DNA from: Rosettibacter firmus
GTDB taxonomy: Bacteria; Bacteroidota; Ignavibacteria; Ignavibacteriales; Melioribacteraceae
Assembly: GCF_036860695.1 (NCBI RefSeq)
Contig: NZ_JAYKGJ010000001.1
Span: 1,364,001-1,428,000 of the forward strand
Reading direction: 5' to 3'
Length of the DNA stretch: 64,000 bases
Position numbers and translations under genes: made by a program
In this document: in pieces, positions 1 through 8,870 of the stretch
How the letters are laid out: the number at the start of each line of letters is the position of its first letter
How positions within the stretch are numbered: the first letter of the stretch is position 1
The notes under the pieces: model-generated
What the model saw: the letters and a program-made list of their open reading frames with translations, nothing else
Told to the model about the DNA's origin: nothing
Database searches by the model: none

Positions 1-1341
1 AAGGGACGTATTAAATCCATAGATGATTGGAGATGTCGTCGTGCAGAAATTGGTGCACAAATTCAATATTATGAACTCGGAAAAAAACCTGAACCACCAG
101 ATACACTGTTAGCAACTTTTTCACCAGATAGCATATTGACAGTTACAATTATAGAAAATGGAGATACACTTATATTAACTTCAAAAGTTACTTTACCTGA
201 TGGCGAGGGACCATTTCCAGCTGTAATTGGCGTTGGTTTCGGGGGCGGAACAGGAAGTTTACCACCAGATATTTTTATAAATCGAAAAATTGCTACTATT
301 CAATTCAGATTCTGGGAATTAGCACCCTGGGGTTTTGATATTAAAAGAGGAACCGGTGGATTTTATAAACTTTATCCTGATTCAAAAGTTGGATTCTTTA
401 CTGCATGGGCATGGGGTGTAAGTAGAATTATTGATGGGATAGAAAAAGCTCTTAAGACAAAAATCGATATGAAACGATTAGCCATAACGGGTTGTTCGTT
501 TGCTGGTAAAATAGCACTATTCTCTGCAGCATTTGATGAACGAATTGCTCTAACAATTGCACAGGAACCGGGTGGTGGTGGAGATGCCGCCTGGAGAGTA
601 ACAGAAACTTTAAGTGGCAGTAGAGAAACTCTAAGAAATGCTCAGGGAGCTCCATGGTATCATCAAGACATTCGTCAATTCAATAATTTAGTAAATAAAC
701 TTTCATTCGATCATCATGAATTAATGGCTATGATTGCACCAAGAGCACTCCTTGTTCTTGGCAATCCAGATTATGAATGGCTTGCAGAAGAATCCGGTCA
801 TGTATCCTGTAAGGCAGCTAAAGAAGTCTGGAAAGCTCTTGGAGTTCCAGATAGATTTGGATTTTCTAAAGTAGCCGGTCATATTCATTGTCAACTACCC
901 GATATTCAAAGACCTGAAGTTATAGCATTTGTAGAAAAATTTCTTCTGGGAAATAAAAATGTAAATACAAATATTGAAATCAGTCCATATAATCCAGACC
1001 TTACTAAATGGATTCCATGGAGTACTCCAGAACTTTCAACAGCCACAGATATACATGAAGAAGAAACAAAAAAAATTAGAAACTTCAATCTCAAGCAAAA
1101 TTATCCTAATCCATTTAATCCCGAAACAATAATTTCATTCACATTAACAGAAAAAACAAAAGTCAGTTTGATAGTCTATGATGTTCTTGGAAAATTAATT
1201 AAAGTTCTTCTTGATGAAGAGAAAGAACCTGGTGAATATCAAATTAAATACACGCCAGATTCACTTTCTTCCGGGACTTTAATTTATCAGCTTAAAACTC
1301 CACAGGGTTCATTAAATAGAAAAATGGTTTATGTCAAATAA
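1..1341 (+). CDS. CE15-type glucuronoyl methylesterase with type IX sorting domain (5' end missing)
   Basis: The frame is open from base 1, so the start lies outside the window; 446 residues are visible. The body resembles carbohydrate esterase family 15, which cleaves the ester between lignin and 4-O-methyl-glucuronate on xylan. Supporting motifs are RRAEIGAQIQYYELG near the visible N-terminus, the nucleophile motif GCSFAGK (Ser codon 496-498), an EPGGGG motif and a late GHIHC that could supply the catalytic His. The last ~80 residues are a separate domain beginning NYPNPFNPETIISF and ending NRKMVYVK, the type A C-terminal sorting signal of the type IX secretion system. The enzyme is therefore probably exported and surface-attached or released. 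A TTG at 136 is an in-frame codon inside the gene, not its start. Confidence 0.85.
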   Translation, partial: KGRIKSIDDWRCRRAEIGAQIQYYELGKKPEPPDTLLATFSPDSILTVTIIENGDTLILTSKVTLPDGEGPFPAVIGVGFGGGTGSLPPDIFINRKIATIQFRFWELAPWGFDIKRGTGGFYKLYPDSKVGFFTAWAWGVSRIIDGIEKALKTKIDMKRLAITGCSFAGKIALFSAAFDERIALTIAQEPGGGGDAAWRVTETLSGSRETLRNAQGAPWYHQDIRQFNNLVNKLSFDHHELMAMIAPRALLVLGNPDYEWLAEESGHVSCKAAKEVWKALGVPDRFGFSKVAGHIHCQLPDIQRPEVIAFVEKFLLGNKNVNTNIEISPYNPDLTKWIPWSTPELSTATDIHEEETKKIRNFNLKQNYPNPFNPETIISFTLTEKTKVSLIVYDVLGKLIKVLLDEEKEPGEYQIKYTPDSLSSGTLIYQLKTPQGSLNRKMVYVK

Positions 1342-1460
1342 ATTCATTACAAAATTATTCATGGTTTGAGATAATTCAGAATCTGTTTTAATAACAATTA
1401 ATTTGCGAATGAAACTTATGCCACATAATTTGCTATACAAAATATTTCAGGTTATGTAGA

Positions 1461-1673
1461 ATGCCAACATTTTTCAATTCCTGGTTACCTTTCATTTATT
1501 TATATGTAGGTGGTGGAATATTTTTTATTGCAGGATTAATATTAATCCGCAAAACCAAAGCATTAGATATGAGACTAAAGCGTCATCGATTCTGGTGGAA
1601 GGTTCTAATCTTTGGATATTTTTATTTTATGGCCATACATGCCTTTCTAATAATCGCCGCACTTTACTTGTGA
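1461..1673 (+). CDS. Small two-helix membrane protein upstream of the symporter
   Basis: A 70-residue protein with two hydrophobic segments, about residues 9-29 and 46-68, separated by a basic loop (RKTKALDMRLKRHRFWWK). It ends 7 bp before the symporter ATG, so the two are almost certainly cotranscribed. Some solute symporters have a small membrane partner encoded just upstream (YjcH beside ActP is the familiar example). That role here is inferred from position only; I do not recognise the sequence. Confidence 0.6.
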   Translation: MPTFFNSWLPFIYLYVGGGIFFIAGLILIRKTKALDMRLKRHRFWWKVLIFGYFYFMAIHAFLIIAALYL

Positions 1674-1680
1674 GACTACC

Positions 1681-3795
1681 ATGGAACAAATACACAATAT
1701 AGGAACTCAACTCGACTGGGCAGTACTGGTTATATACATGATAACCATGCTGCTTTTTGGTTCATACTTTGCAAAATATAATAAAGATACAAATGATTTT
1801 TTCTTTGGGGGAAGAAGATTTAGCTGGTGGCTTATTGCAATGTCTATAGTTGCAACGGGAATAAGCAGTCATAGTTTTATAAAATATTCGGCTATGGGTT
1901 TTAAATATGGATTTTCTTCTTCAATGTCTTATATGAATGACTGGTTCTTTGTTCCCCTTTTTATGTTTGGATGGTTACCAATTATTATATATTCAAGAAT
2001 TCGTTCAATCCCAGAATATTTTGAAAGAAGGTTTTCTCCATTTGCAAGGTTTTTAGTTACTGTCCTTCAACTACTTTACCTTATTGGATATGTTGGTATA
2101 GGCTTTCTAACTATGGGCAAAGCAATTATGCCCTTGATGCCAGAATATTTCTCATTCTTCGGTTATCAAATTCATGTTACATTAATGGGATTAATCTGGG
2201 TTACTGCAGCAATTACAGGAATTTATATAACATTTGGAGGACAAACAGCTGTTATCTTTACAGATTTAGTTCAGGGTACAATGCTCTTGGTTGCTGGCTT
2301 ATTAGTATTCTTTCTGGGAATTTCATATGTAGGCGGATGGGATTCATTCTGGAATTTACTTCCTAAAAGCTGGAAATTACCATTTGCTGGATTTAATGAG
2401 CCCGCAGAATTTAATTCTGTTGGAACATTCTGGGAAGATGCAATTGCAGGATCTGTTGGTTTTCTTTTTATGAATATGGGTTTAATAATGAGATTTATGG
2501 CTACAAAAAGTGTTCACGAAGGAAGAAAAGCTGCAGCAGCAAATGTTCTTTTTATGTTACCAATCTCTGCTATTGTTGTTGGAGGTGGAGGTTGGGTTGC
2601 AAAAGCTATATCTGTTATGAATCCCAGTATTATACCTCCCGATATTAATCCTGATTCAGTTTTTATAGTTGTCTCAAATATATTAACTGGACCGGGAGTA
2701 TTTGGATTTGTAGTTGCAGCAATAGCAGCCGCTCTTATGTCTACAGTAAGCACTCTGGTTAATGCTGCATCAGCAATTTATGTTAATGATGTTGATAGAC
2801 CTATAAGAATCTGGCTCAAAAAACTAAGTAGAGATAAACATCTTCCTGAAAAAAAAGCAATGCTCGTTGCAAGAATTTCGACTGTGGGATTAACATTGCT
2901 GGGTGTATTAGCTGTTTATGCATTTGTTTCTTATCCTACAGTTTATCAAGCACATGCATTCTTTCATGCAACTCTTACACCACCATTAATGGTTGCAATC
3001 TTTTTTGGTGCTTTCTGGAAAAAATTTACTCCAGCTGGATTAATAACAACTGTTATTGGTGGAATCTCTTTAATGCTACTCGGAAATAGATTTCCGTATG
3101 AATTAATAAGACCAATTGCTCATGGCACACCATACGATCCCGTACATCCTTATACCTATATGAGTGCACTCTATAATCTAATTGTTTGTGTTTCACTTGC
3201 TGTTCTTACAACAGTATTTAGACGCCAACTTAAAAAGCTTTCTGACATTATTATAGATTCAAAAAAACATTTTATAATGTATCCAATAATTGGATTTACC
3301 GTTATTGTTGTTGTAGTAGATATTCTGGTTGCAGTTCTTAAATTAGAAACCTTCTCTCTTGAACTCTTATTAACATCTACTATCTTAGCATCTTTCTTTG
3401 TAGCATTAATTTCCACACATTATATTAAATACGATGCCGAGCGTCAAACTCAGGGTTTAACTATCTGGTCAATTAACAAAGCAATGGAAATGTATAAAGG
3501 AAAAAAAGTAAACGAGAGAGAAGGCGAAGTGGTAAAAGTTCACTGGAAATTAATTAAAGATGATAATGACGATGTAGTAAATTTTTCTGAACGGGATATG
3601 CACAAAATGGCTGCAGAAGTTGGCGATTTAGTTTATATATCAGACGCTCGAAAATATCTTGGTGGTTTGAAATCTGTGCACTCTGTTTATGGTGAACCTC
3701 ATAATGAAGATGGTATAGTATATATAAGAAAAAGACATCTTGAACATGGTTTGTTTGTAGATGGGAGAATTCTTATTGCAGAAAAAGAAATGTAA
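1681..3795 (+). CDS. Sodium:solute symporter (SSS family)
   Basis: A 704-residue polytopic membrane protein. It opens with a helix and the FFFGGRRFSWWLIAMSIVATGIS stretch typical of the SSS family, in which substrate uptake is driven by sodium. About 13-15 hydrophobic helices run to roughly residue 580, followed by a ~120-residue hydrophilic cytoplasmic tail that is longer than in basic SSS members. The substrate cannot be read from sequence. The upstream neighbour is a secreted hemicellulose esterase, so a sugar or sugar acid is a reasonable guess but not shown. The start is an ATG 4 bp after the small membrane gene's stop. Confidence 0.88.
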   Translation: MEQIHNIGTQLDWAVLVIYMITMLLFGSYFAKYNKDTNDFFFGGRRFSWWLIAMSIVATGISSHSFIKYSAMGFKYGFSSSMSYMNDWFFVPLFMFGWLPIIIYSRIRSIPEYFERRFSPFARFLVTVLQLLYLIGYVGIGFLTMGKAIMPLMPEYFSFFGYQIHVTLMGLIWVTAAITGIYITFGGQTAVIFTDLVQGTMLLVAGLLVFFLGISYVGGWDSFWNLLPKSWKLPFAGFNEPAEFNSVGTFWEDAIAGSVGFLFMNMGLIMRFMATKSVHEGRKAAAANVLFMLPISAIVVGGGGWVAKAISVMNPSIIPPDINPDSVFIVVSNILTGPGVFGFVVAAIAAALMSTVSTLVNAASAIYVNDVDRPIRIWLKKLSRDKHLPEKKAMLVARISTVGLTLLGVLAVYAFVSYPTVYQAHAFFHATLTPPLMVAIFFGAFWKKFTPAGLITTVIGGISLMLLGNRFPYELIRPIAHGTPYDPVHPYTYMSALYNLIVCVSLAVLTTVFRRQLKKLSDIIIDSKKHFIMYPIIGFTVIVVVVDILVAVLKLETFSLELLLTSTILASFFVALISTHYIKYDAERQTQGLTIWSINKAMEMYKGKKVNEREGEVVKVHWKLIKDDNDDVVNFSERDMHKMAAEVGDLVYISDARKYLGGLKSVHSVYGEPHNEDGIVYIRKRHLEHGLFVDGRILIAEKEM

Positions 3796-3906
3796 TAAAA
3801 ATTAGAAAAGAGTCGATTTACTTTTAAGAAGTTCTTTTATAAGGTTCGATATGTTCATAAGAAATGTGTAGAATAATTTCTGATATAAACATTTCTAAAA
3901 ATTCAC

Positions 3907-3955
3907 TTGAGAAGCTAAAGTTTTATAAAGTCATCTTCTCTCAAAATAATTTTTT
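3907..3955 (+). terminator. Possible terminator between convergent symporter and coaD
   Basis: TTGAGAAG (3907-3914) can pair with CTTCTCTCAA (3935-3944) with one bulge, and a run of six T follows at 3950-3955. It lies between two convergent genes, where a terminator is expected. The loop is long (20 nt), so support is modest. Confidence 0.35.
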
Positions 3956-4434
3956 CAATAACCAAACTTTTCTTTTAATTTTCTTTCAACTATTGGTGGA
4001 ACAAATTCTGATACATTACCATGAAATTGAGCAAGATTTTTAATAATGGTTGAATTAAGATATGTATATTTATCGTGTGGCATTAACAAAATAGTAGTAA
4101 TTTCACCTGCTAATTTTCTATTCATAAGTGCCATTTGAAATTCATATTCAAAATCGCTAACTGCTCTTAATCCCCTGATTATTCCAATTGCACCAACCTG
4201 TTTTGCGTGGTCTACTACAAGTCCATCAAAAGAATCGACTATAACATTCTTAAAATCTTTTAAGCTCTCTCTTAACATCTCAAGTCTTTCTTCAACAGAA
4301 AAAAGTGCTGTTTTCATTGGATTGCGAGCAACAGTAACTACAACTTCTTCAAAAAGTTCACTGGCTCTTTCAACAATATCAATATGTCCATTTGTAACTG
4401 GATCGAATGTACCGGGATAAATTACTTTTGCCAT
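3955..4434 (-). CDS. coaD: Phosphopantetheine adenylyltransferase
   Basis: A 159-residue nucleotidyltransferase, the usual CoaD length. It transfers AMP from ATP to 4'-phosphopantetheine to make dephospho-CoA, the penultimate step of CoA synthesis, in the cytosol. The start MAKVIYPGTFDPVTNGHIDI carries the GTFDPxTxGH nucleotide-binding motif. A second signature, YLNSTIIKNLAQFHGNVSEF, near the C-terminus matches the family's ISSTxVR-like segment. It is the last gene of the minus-strand run that begins at hrcA, 21 bp after rsmD. Confidence 0.96.
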   Translation of the reverse strand: MAKVIYPGTFDPVTNGHIDIVERASELFEEVVVTVARNPMKTALFSVEERLEMLRESLKDFKNVIVDSFDGLVVDHAKQVGAIGIIRGLRAVSDFEYEFQMALMNRKLAGEITTILLMPHDKYTYLNSTIIKNLAQFHGNVSEFVPPIVERKLKEKFGY

Positions 4435-4455
4435 GATTTTTCTCGTTAATATTTT

Positions 4456-5004
4456 TTAATTGTTTTCAAAAAGATAAATTAGACTATCCCCAATTTTCTT
4501 AAATGGTTCGCATTTAAAATTTTCTGTGTCTTCACTTTTTGTTTGAACAGAGCGTTCAACTATCATTATACCATTTTCAATTAAATAATTTCTTTCGATT
4601 ATATTTCGAACAACCATATGAATATCATTTTTAAAAAATGGCGGATCTGCTAAAATTAAATCATATTTATCGTGATTTTTCATTCGAGTAAATTTTATTG
4701 CTTCTGTTTTGTATATCTTACAATTCTCTTCGGCATCAAGAGATAAAATATTTTCTTTAAGAACTTTTACAACAAAAAAATCTTTTTCAACAAAGTGAAC
4801 TTCGGCAGCACCTCTACTCAGTGCTTCTAAACCCAGAGAACCTGAACCTGCATAAATATCACATACTTTTATTCCCTCAAAATCAATTTGATTTGATAAA
4901 TAATTGAATAACGATTCTTTCACTTTGTCTGTAGTTGGTCGCACCAGTTTAGAATTCGGAAATTTAATAATTCTTCCTTTATATTTTCCTGCAATTATTC
5001 TCAT
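4456..5004 (-). CDS. rsmD: 16S rRNA (guanine966-N2)-methyltransferase
   Basis: A 182-residue Rossmann methyltransferase that uses SAM to methylate G966 of 16S rRNA in the assembled 30S subunit. Visible motifs are MRIIAGKYKGR at the N-terminus, RPTTDKVKESLFNYL, the SAM loop DIYAGSGSLGLEALSRGA and the catalytic LILADPPF. The start overlaps the stop of the upstream PilM-like gene by 4 bp, suggesting translational coupling. The rsmD-coaD pairing is common across bacteria. Confidence 0.95.
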   Translation of the reverse strand: MRIIAGKYKGRIIKFPNSKLVRPTTDKVKESLFNYLSNQIDFEGIKVCDIYAGSGSLGLEALSRGAAEVHFVEKDFFVVKVLKENILSLDAEENCKIYKTEAIKFTRMKNHDKYDLILADPPFFKNDIHMVVRNIIERNYLIENGIMIVERSVQTKSEDTENFKCEPFKKIGDSLIYLFENN

Positions 5005-5930
5005 ATTACTCTAAGTGCCATTCCTGTTGCTGCCATAAATGAATTATATTGTGAAATATAAAAAGGATTATTCTTAAATGAATCATTAATTTTTAATTTT
5101 TCGAAGGGATTTATTTTTATCAATTTTCGATTAAACTTTTCTTCCAGTTTTAAAATCACCTCATCGGTTATGTTTTGTCCATTAATAATAATTTGATTTG
5201 CAGAATTAATATTAACTCCATACCTGTTCAGCTGTAAAAGGATATCATCAATAATATCGAGAATTTTTATAGTATCAAAAGTCTTAAAGAAAAAAGGAAT
5301 TCTTCCTTCAAGAACTGCAAGAGATGAAAGCTTCTGGTCGATGTAAAAACTAAATGTTATATCATTATTTTTCTTTTCATCGAGTATATGCAAAAATGCA
5401 GTGGATGCGAGATGAGCATTATCAACATATTTTAATTCGAGGTTATTCACTTTACAAAATTTATTAATGATGTTAATTACATTTTTATTTAAGTAAAAAA
5501 CTATAGCAACTTCTTCTGTTCTTATAGAAGTTTTATTTACTTCAATATGTTGAATTAGATAATCTTCGGATTTAAGGTGTGGATATAAAACCGAGAGTTC
5601 CCACTTAAAATGCTCGTTTAAATCTTTTTTTATTAATGTTGGTTCAAAAGGGATTTCAATAACTACAAAAAACTCATTTGCCAGTGAAAATGAAATAAAT
5701 TTTGAAATCGGATTTTTCTTAGAAATTATTTTATTATAAGATTCCTGAAGAAGCGATATTATCTTTGATTCCGATTCAATATTAAAGCCCTTCTGCAGTG
5801 AAGGGCTTAAGTTTTCTTTGAAAATTATCTGGTCTATATTTTCCAGATAAAAAGATTTTTGTTTATAACTTATCTCAACAAACTGAAATTTAGTTTCAGT
5901 TAAATTTATGCCAATATGATTTTGATACAC
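5001..5930 (-). CDS. PilM-like actin-fold protein (hypothetical)
   Basis: A 309-residue protein opening YQNHIGINLTETKFQFVEIS, like the first strands of actin/PilM-type ATPases, and closing with a conserved-looking FMAATGMALRVI as in PilM/GspL cytoplasmic domains. No membrane segment was seen. It sits directly downstream of a pseudopilin-like membrane protein, which supports a pilus- or secretion-related scaffold role. The active-site loops are too diverged to assign ATP binding. A second, clearer PilM-type gene lies in the 55-64 kb operon. A GC-rich hairpin lies inside the gene at 5785-5808. Confidence 0.55.
   Translation of the reverse strand: MYQNHIGINLTETKFQFVEISYKQKSFYLENIDQIIFKENLSPSLQKGFNIESESKIISLLQESYNKIISKKNPISKFISFSLANEFFVVIEIPFEPTLIKKDLNEHFKWELSVLYPHLKSEDYLIQHIEVNKTSIRTEEVAIVFYLNKNVINIINKFCKVNNLELKYVDNAHLASTAFLHILDEKKNNDITFSFYIDQKLSSLAVLEGRIPFFFKTFDTIKILDIIDDILLQLNRYGVNINSANQIIINGQNITDEVILKLEEKFNRKLIKINPFEKLKINDSFKNNPFYISQYNSFMAATGMALRVI
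5785..5808. repeat. Palindromic word inside the PilM-like gene
   Basis: AAGCCCTT and AAGGGCTT form an 8-bp perfect stem around an 8-nt loop inside coding sequence. The encoded peptide SPSLQKGF sits in an otherwise AT-rich, low-complexity stretch. It resembles in style the palindromes found in the prophage but is a single copy here. Confidence 0.4.
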
Positions 5931-5946
5931 ATTGACTCAGTTAATT

Positions 5947-6504
5947 TTATTCCCATGATGCTGTATGTTTAAGAGCATCACTTCTGAGGTCGCCAATTGT
6001 ACCATAACCATCCGGGCATTCGATATAATATCTCTGACCAATTGTTTTAACAGAATCAATTTTAATTATTCTGCCAAGTCTATCAATTATTGTATCGGCT
6101 ACAACAGAAGTATCCACTTTCAGTATATAAGGTCTTCCTGATTTGGGAGAATGTGTAATTGAATCCCAGACTAATCTTCCATCTGATAATTTCACAAATG
6201 GATTTGTTGATCTACCTGTTAAAGAGTCAACTCCTTCCATTGCTTTTTTAACACTGGGATCGGTTTTTAGAAAGTTAATTAAATCATTAAGATTATCTGT
6301 AAACCTTCCATATTTAGCTTCCCATAATTTTTCTGCTGCACGAAGATTCGACATTCTCAATCTCGATTCTTGTTTATAGTACTTTTCTTTTTCAAGAATT
6401 TCATTGGGATCTAAGTATGCAACTTTTATTAATACATATACCAGTATAGCAATAATAACATATAAAACTGCATGGATATACCATGGTTCTGACTTGTAAC
6501 TCAT
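5947..6504 (-). CDS. Single-pass membrane protein, pseudopilin-like
   Basis: 185 residues from the ATG at 6504, chosen because GGAGG lies 5 nt upstream; a TTG 12 bp earlier falls inside that ribosome site. One N-terminal membrane helix (about residues 11-31, HAVLYVIIAILVYVLIKVAY) is followed by a helical linker. The soluble domain's RAAEKLWEAKYGRFTDNLNDL motif resembles the hydrolysed-residue-counting segment found after the helix of type II secretion pseudopilins and related periplasmic proteins. There is no prepilin-peptidase site I can see, so it may not be a true pseudopilin. It lies between a ComEA-like gene and a PilM-like gene. Confidence 0.5.
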   Translation of the reverse strand: MSYKSEPWYIHAVLYVIIAILVYVLIKVAYLDPNEILEKEKYYKQESRLRMSNLRAAEKLWEAKYGRFTDNLNDLINFLKTDPSVKKAMEGVDSLTGRSTNPFVKLSDGRLVWDSITHSPKSGRPYILKVDTSVVADTIIDRLGRIIKIDSVKTIGQRYYIECPDGYGTIGDLRSDALKHTASWE

Positions 6505-6524
6505 TATTTCCTCCAAAAAAAGAT

Positions 6525-7052
6525 TTACTTAATTGTAATTCGATTTTTTATTTTATCAAATTTTGCTCTGCCAATACCTTTAATCTTCAGCAAATCTTCA
6601 ATCTTCTTAAAAGCTCCGTGTGTATTTCTGTAATTTATTATTTCTGCTGCTGTTTTTTCACCTATTCCCGGCAAACTTATAAATTCAGATATATTTGCTG
6701 AATTTATATTAATTAGCTCTAAGCTATCTTTTCTAATCCTTTGTGCTTTTTCTTTTAATTTTTTGTTGCTAAAATCTAAAAGTTCTTGTTGATAATCAAC
6801 TTTTGCATTTACATATTTTTCTGAATTGATACTATCTGAAAAAATGATGTTTCTAAAAAGGCTATCTTCTTTTTCATAATTATATTCTAATAAATCTTTT
6901 CCATGACGATTCTTTAAAAAATTAATTGAAGCACCAACAAATAGTGCAATAAGTAAAAATAAAATTACTTTGATTTCGGTATCAGTAAAGCCAAATTTAT
7001 GTGATATTTTTCTTAAAAGGTTAATATTAAACCTCTTACAAAGAAGAATCAA
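6525..7052 (-). CDS. Helix-hairpin-helix protein, ComEA-like
   Basis: 175 residues with one N-terminal membrane segment (about 27-45) and a C-terminal double helix-hairpin-helix domain: NINSANISEFISLPGIGEKTA then FKKIEDLLKIKGIGRAKFD. This is the arrangement of ComEA, the DNA receptor of natural competence, although some HhH membrane proteins serve other roles. The proposed start is a TTG at 7052, only 8 bp past the dnaJ stop; no ATG occurs before the membrane helix, so the exact start is uncertain. Cotranscription with pilus-like genes favours DNA uptake. Confidence 0.7.
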   Translation of the reverse strand: MILLCKRFNINLLRKISHKFGFTDTEIKVILFLLIALFVGASINFLKNRHGKDLLEYNYEKEDSLFRNIIFSDSINSEKYVNAKVDYQQELLDFSNKKLKEKAQRIRKDSLELININSANISEFISLPGIGEKTAAEIINYRNTHGAFKKIEDLLKIKGIGRAKFDKIKNRITIK

Positions 7053-7060
7053 ATAAAAGA

Positions 7061-8179
7061 CTAATCACCAACTTTTATATTTGGCATTTTCTGAAGCTCT
7101 TTCAAAAGTTCTTTTTCTTTTGCAGTTACATTTTTAGGAACATGTATATTTATTTTAACAAGCTGATCACCTGCTCCATGGCTATTAAGGTGTTGTATTC
7201 CTTTATCTCGCATTTTGAGGAATTTGCCGGGTTGTGTACCGGGTTCAATTTTTAATTTTGCTTTTCCAGTTAATGTGGGAACTTCTACTTCGGTACCTAA
7301 AACTGCTTCTGGGAAGCTTATGTATAATTCATAAATAACATTATCACCATCTCTTGTAAAATATTCATGTGGCAATTCTTGAAATACAACAATAATATCA
7401 CCAGCGGGGCCTCCATTTTTACCAACATTACCTTCCCCTTTTAAAGTCATATAACTACCATCGTGCACACCTGCAGGTACATTAATTTTAATTGTAGTTT
7501 CGCCATAAACTCTTCCATCACCAGAACAGGTTGGACATGGTTCCGAAATAACTTTACCTGTACCACCACAATTTTTGCAAGTTGTTATATTAACAAATTG
7601 TCCAAAGATCGAACGCGATACCTGTCGTATCTCTCCAGTTCCATTACATGCAGAACAGGTTTTATAACCCGAAGAAGCTTTAGCTCCGGTACCATTGCAC
7701 GTTTCACATCTATTATATTTTTTAATTTTTACTTTCTTGGTTGTACCTGTAGCAATTTCTTCGAGTGTTAGTTTCAATGTAATTTTTATATCAGAACCAG
7801 GAGTTCCGGTTGTTTTCTTTTGTGTTCTTTGTGATGTTGTGGTTCCAAAGAAATCATCAAAGATTGATGAACCACCAAAAGCACTACCAAAAATATCTGA
7901 GAAGTGACTGAATATATCACTAACATTTTCAAAGCCTCTGTAGTCTTCGCCACCACGCAAACCACTATGACCATATCTATCGTATTTAGCTCGTTTTTCT
8001 GGATTGCTTAGAACTTCATATGCTTCGGCAGCTTCTTTAAATTTTTCTTCTGCTTCTTTATCGCCTGGATTTCTATCGGGATGATATTGCATTGCTAATC
8101 TTCTATAAGCTTTTCTTATTTCTTCTTCACTTGCATCTCTGCTTACACCCAATACTTCGTAATAATCTCTTTTAGCCAT
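7061..8179 (-). CDS. dnaJ: Chaperone protein DnaJ
   Basis: 372 residues from the ATG at 8179 ([11 protein letters not shown]), preceded by GAGGGTAG; an upstream TTG in frame would add only five residues. It stimulates DnaK ATPase and delivers unfolded substrates. The J domain (1-70) has the HPD motif in [17 protein letters not shown] Gly/Phe-rich segment follows. Next is the zinc domain with four CxxCxGxG repeats ([32 protein letters not shown]), then the C-terminal substrate domains. It follows grpE and hrcA in one transcription unit. Confidence 0.97.
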   Translation of the reverse strand: MAKRDYYEVLGVSRDASEEEIRKAYRRLAMQYHPDRNPGDKEAEEKFKEAAEAYEVLSNPEKRAKYDRYGHSGLRGGEDYRGFENVSDIFSHFSDIFGSAFGGSSIFDDFFGTTTSQRTQKKTTGTPGSDIKITLKLTLEEIATGTTKKVKIKKYNRCETCNGTGAKASSGYKTCSACNGTGEIRQVSRSIFGQFVNITTCKNCGGTGKVISEPCPTCSGDGRVYGETTIKINVPAGVHDGSYMTLKGEGNVGKNGGPAGDIIVVFQELPHEYFTRDGDNVIYELYISFPEAVLGTEVEVPTLTGKAKLKIEPGTQPGKFLKMRDKGIQHLNSHGAGDQLVKINIHVPKNVTAKEKELLKELQKMPNIKVGD

Positions 8180-8190
8180 AAAATCTACCC

Positions 8191-8850
8191 TCAATTATTA
8201 TTGGTTGAATTAATATTATTTTCATCTGGTTTATTTTCTTCTGACTTATTTTCTTCTTGAGTTATCTCTGAACTTACAATTACTTTTGCATGTCGAATTA
8301 CTTTATCTTTATAAATATATCCATGTTCTAAAATCTCAAGAACAGTATGCGGTGGAACATCTGCTGCTGGTTTTTGCATTAATGCTTCGTGGAGTTCAAC
8401 ATCAAAAGGTTGACCAACAGCATCTATTTTTCTTACGCCATGTGAATCCAGAATTTTCGTAAACTTATCATAAATAAGCTCTAAACCTTTTTTCAGAGAT
8501 TCAAAGTTATTATCATCTGTAATATGATTTAAAGAACGTTCGAGATCGTCGTAAATAGTTAATATGTTTTTAATAAAAGGTTCAGCAGCATATTTAATTA
8601 TATTTAATTGATCGTTTTCGGTTCTTCTCTTATAATTTTCAAACTCAGCAGCTTTTCTTAAAAAAGCATCTTTTAATTCATTATTAGATTTTTCAAGTTC
8701 AGCAATTTTTTCTTCAAGTTCTTTAATTCGTTTCTCTGTTTCGTTTAAAATAGTCTCTTCCTGCTCAGAACTTTCTTGAGCAGTATTTTCCTGTTGTTCT
8801 TTCGGTAATTCTGATTGGTTATTTATTTCTTGTTTAATTGCGTCTTCCAT
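8191..8850 (-). CDS. grpE: Nucleotide exchange factor GrpE
   Basis: 219 residues from the ATG at 8850 (MEDAIKQE), which has AAGGTGATT just before it; an upstream ATG at 8868 is less likely. GrpE releases ADP from DnaK. A charged, low-complexity N-terminus leads into a long coiled coil (roughly 40-90). The conserved core [19 protein letters not shown] and the C-terminal beta domain ([25 protein letters not shown]...[20 protein letters not shown]) follow. The acidic, Asn-rich tail is unusual but harmless. dnaJ starts 11 bp downstream. Confidence 0.96.
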   Translation of the reverse strand: MEDAIKQEINNQSELPKEQQENTAQESSEQEETILNETEKRIKELEEKIAELEKSNNELKDAFLRKAAEFENYKRRTENDQLNIIKYAAEPFIKNILTIYDDLERSLNHITDDNNFESLKKGLELIYDKFTKILDSHGVRKIDAVGQPFDVELHEALMQKPAADVPPHTVLEILEHGYIYKDKVIRHAKVIVSSEITQEENKSEENKPDENNINSTNNN

Positions 8851-8870
8851 AATCACCTTCTTTTCCATTT

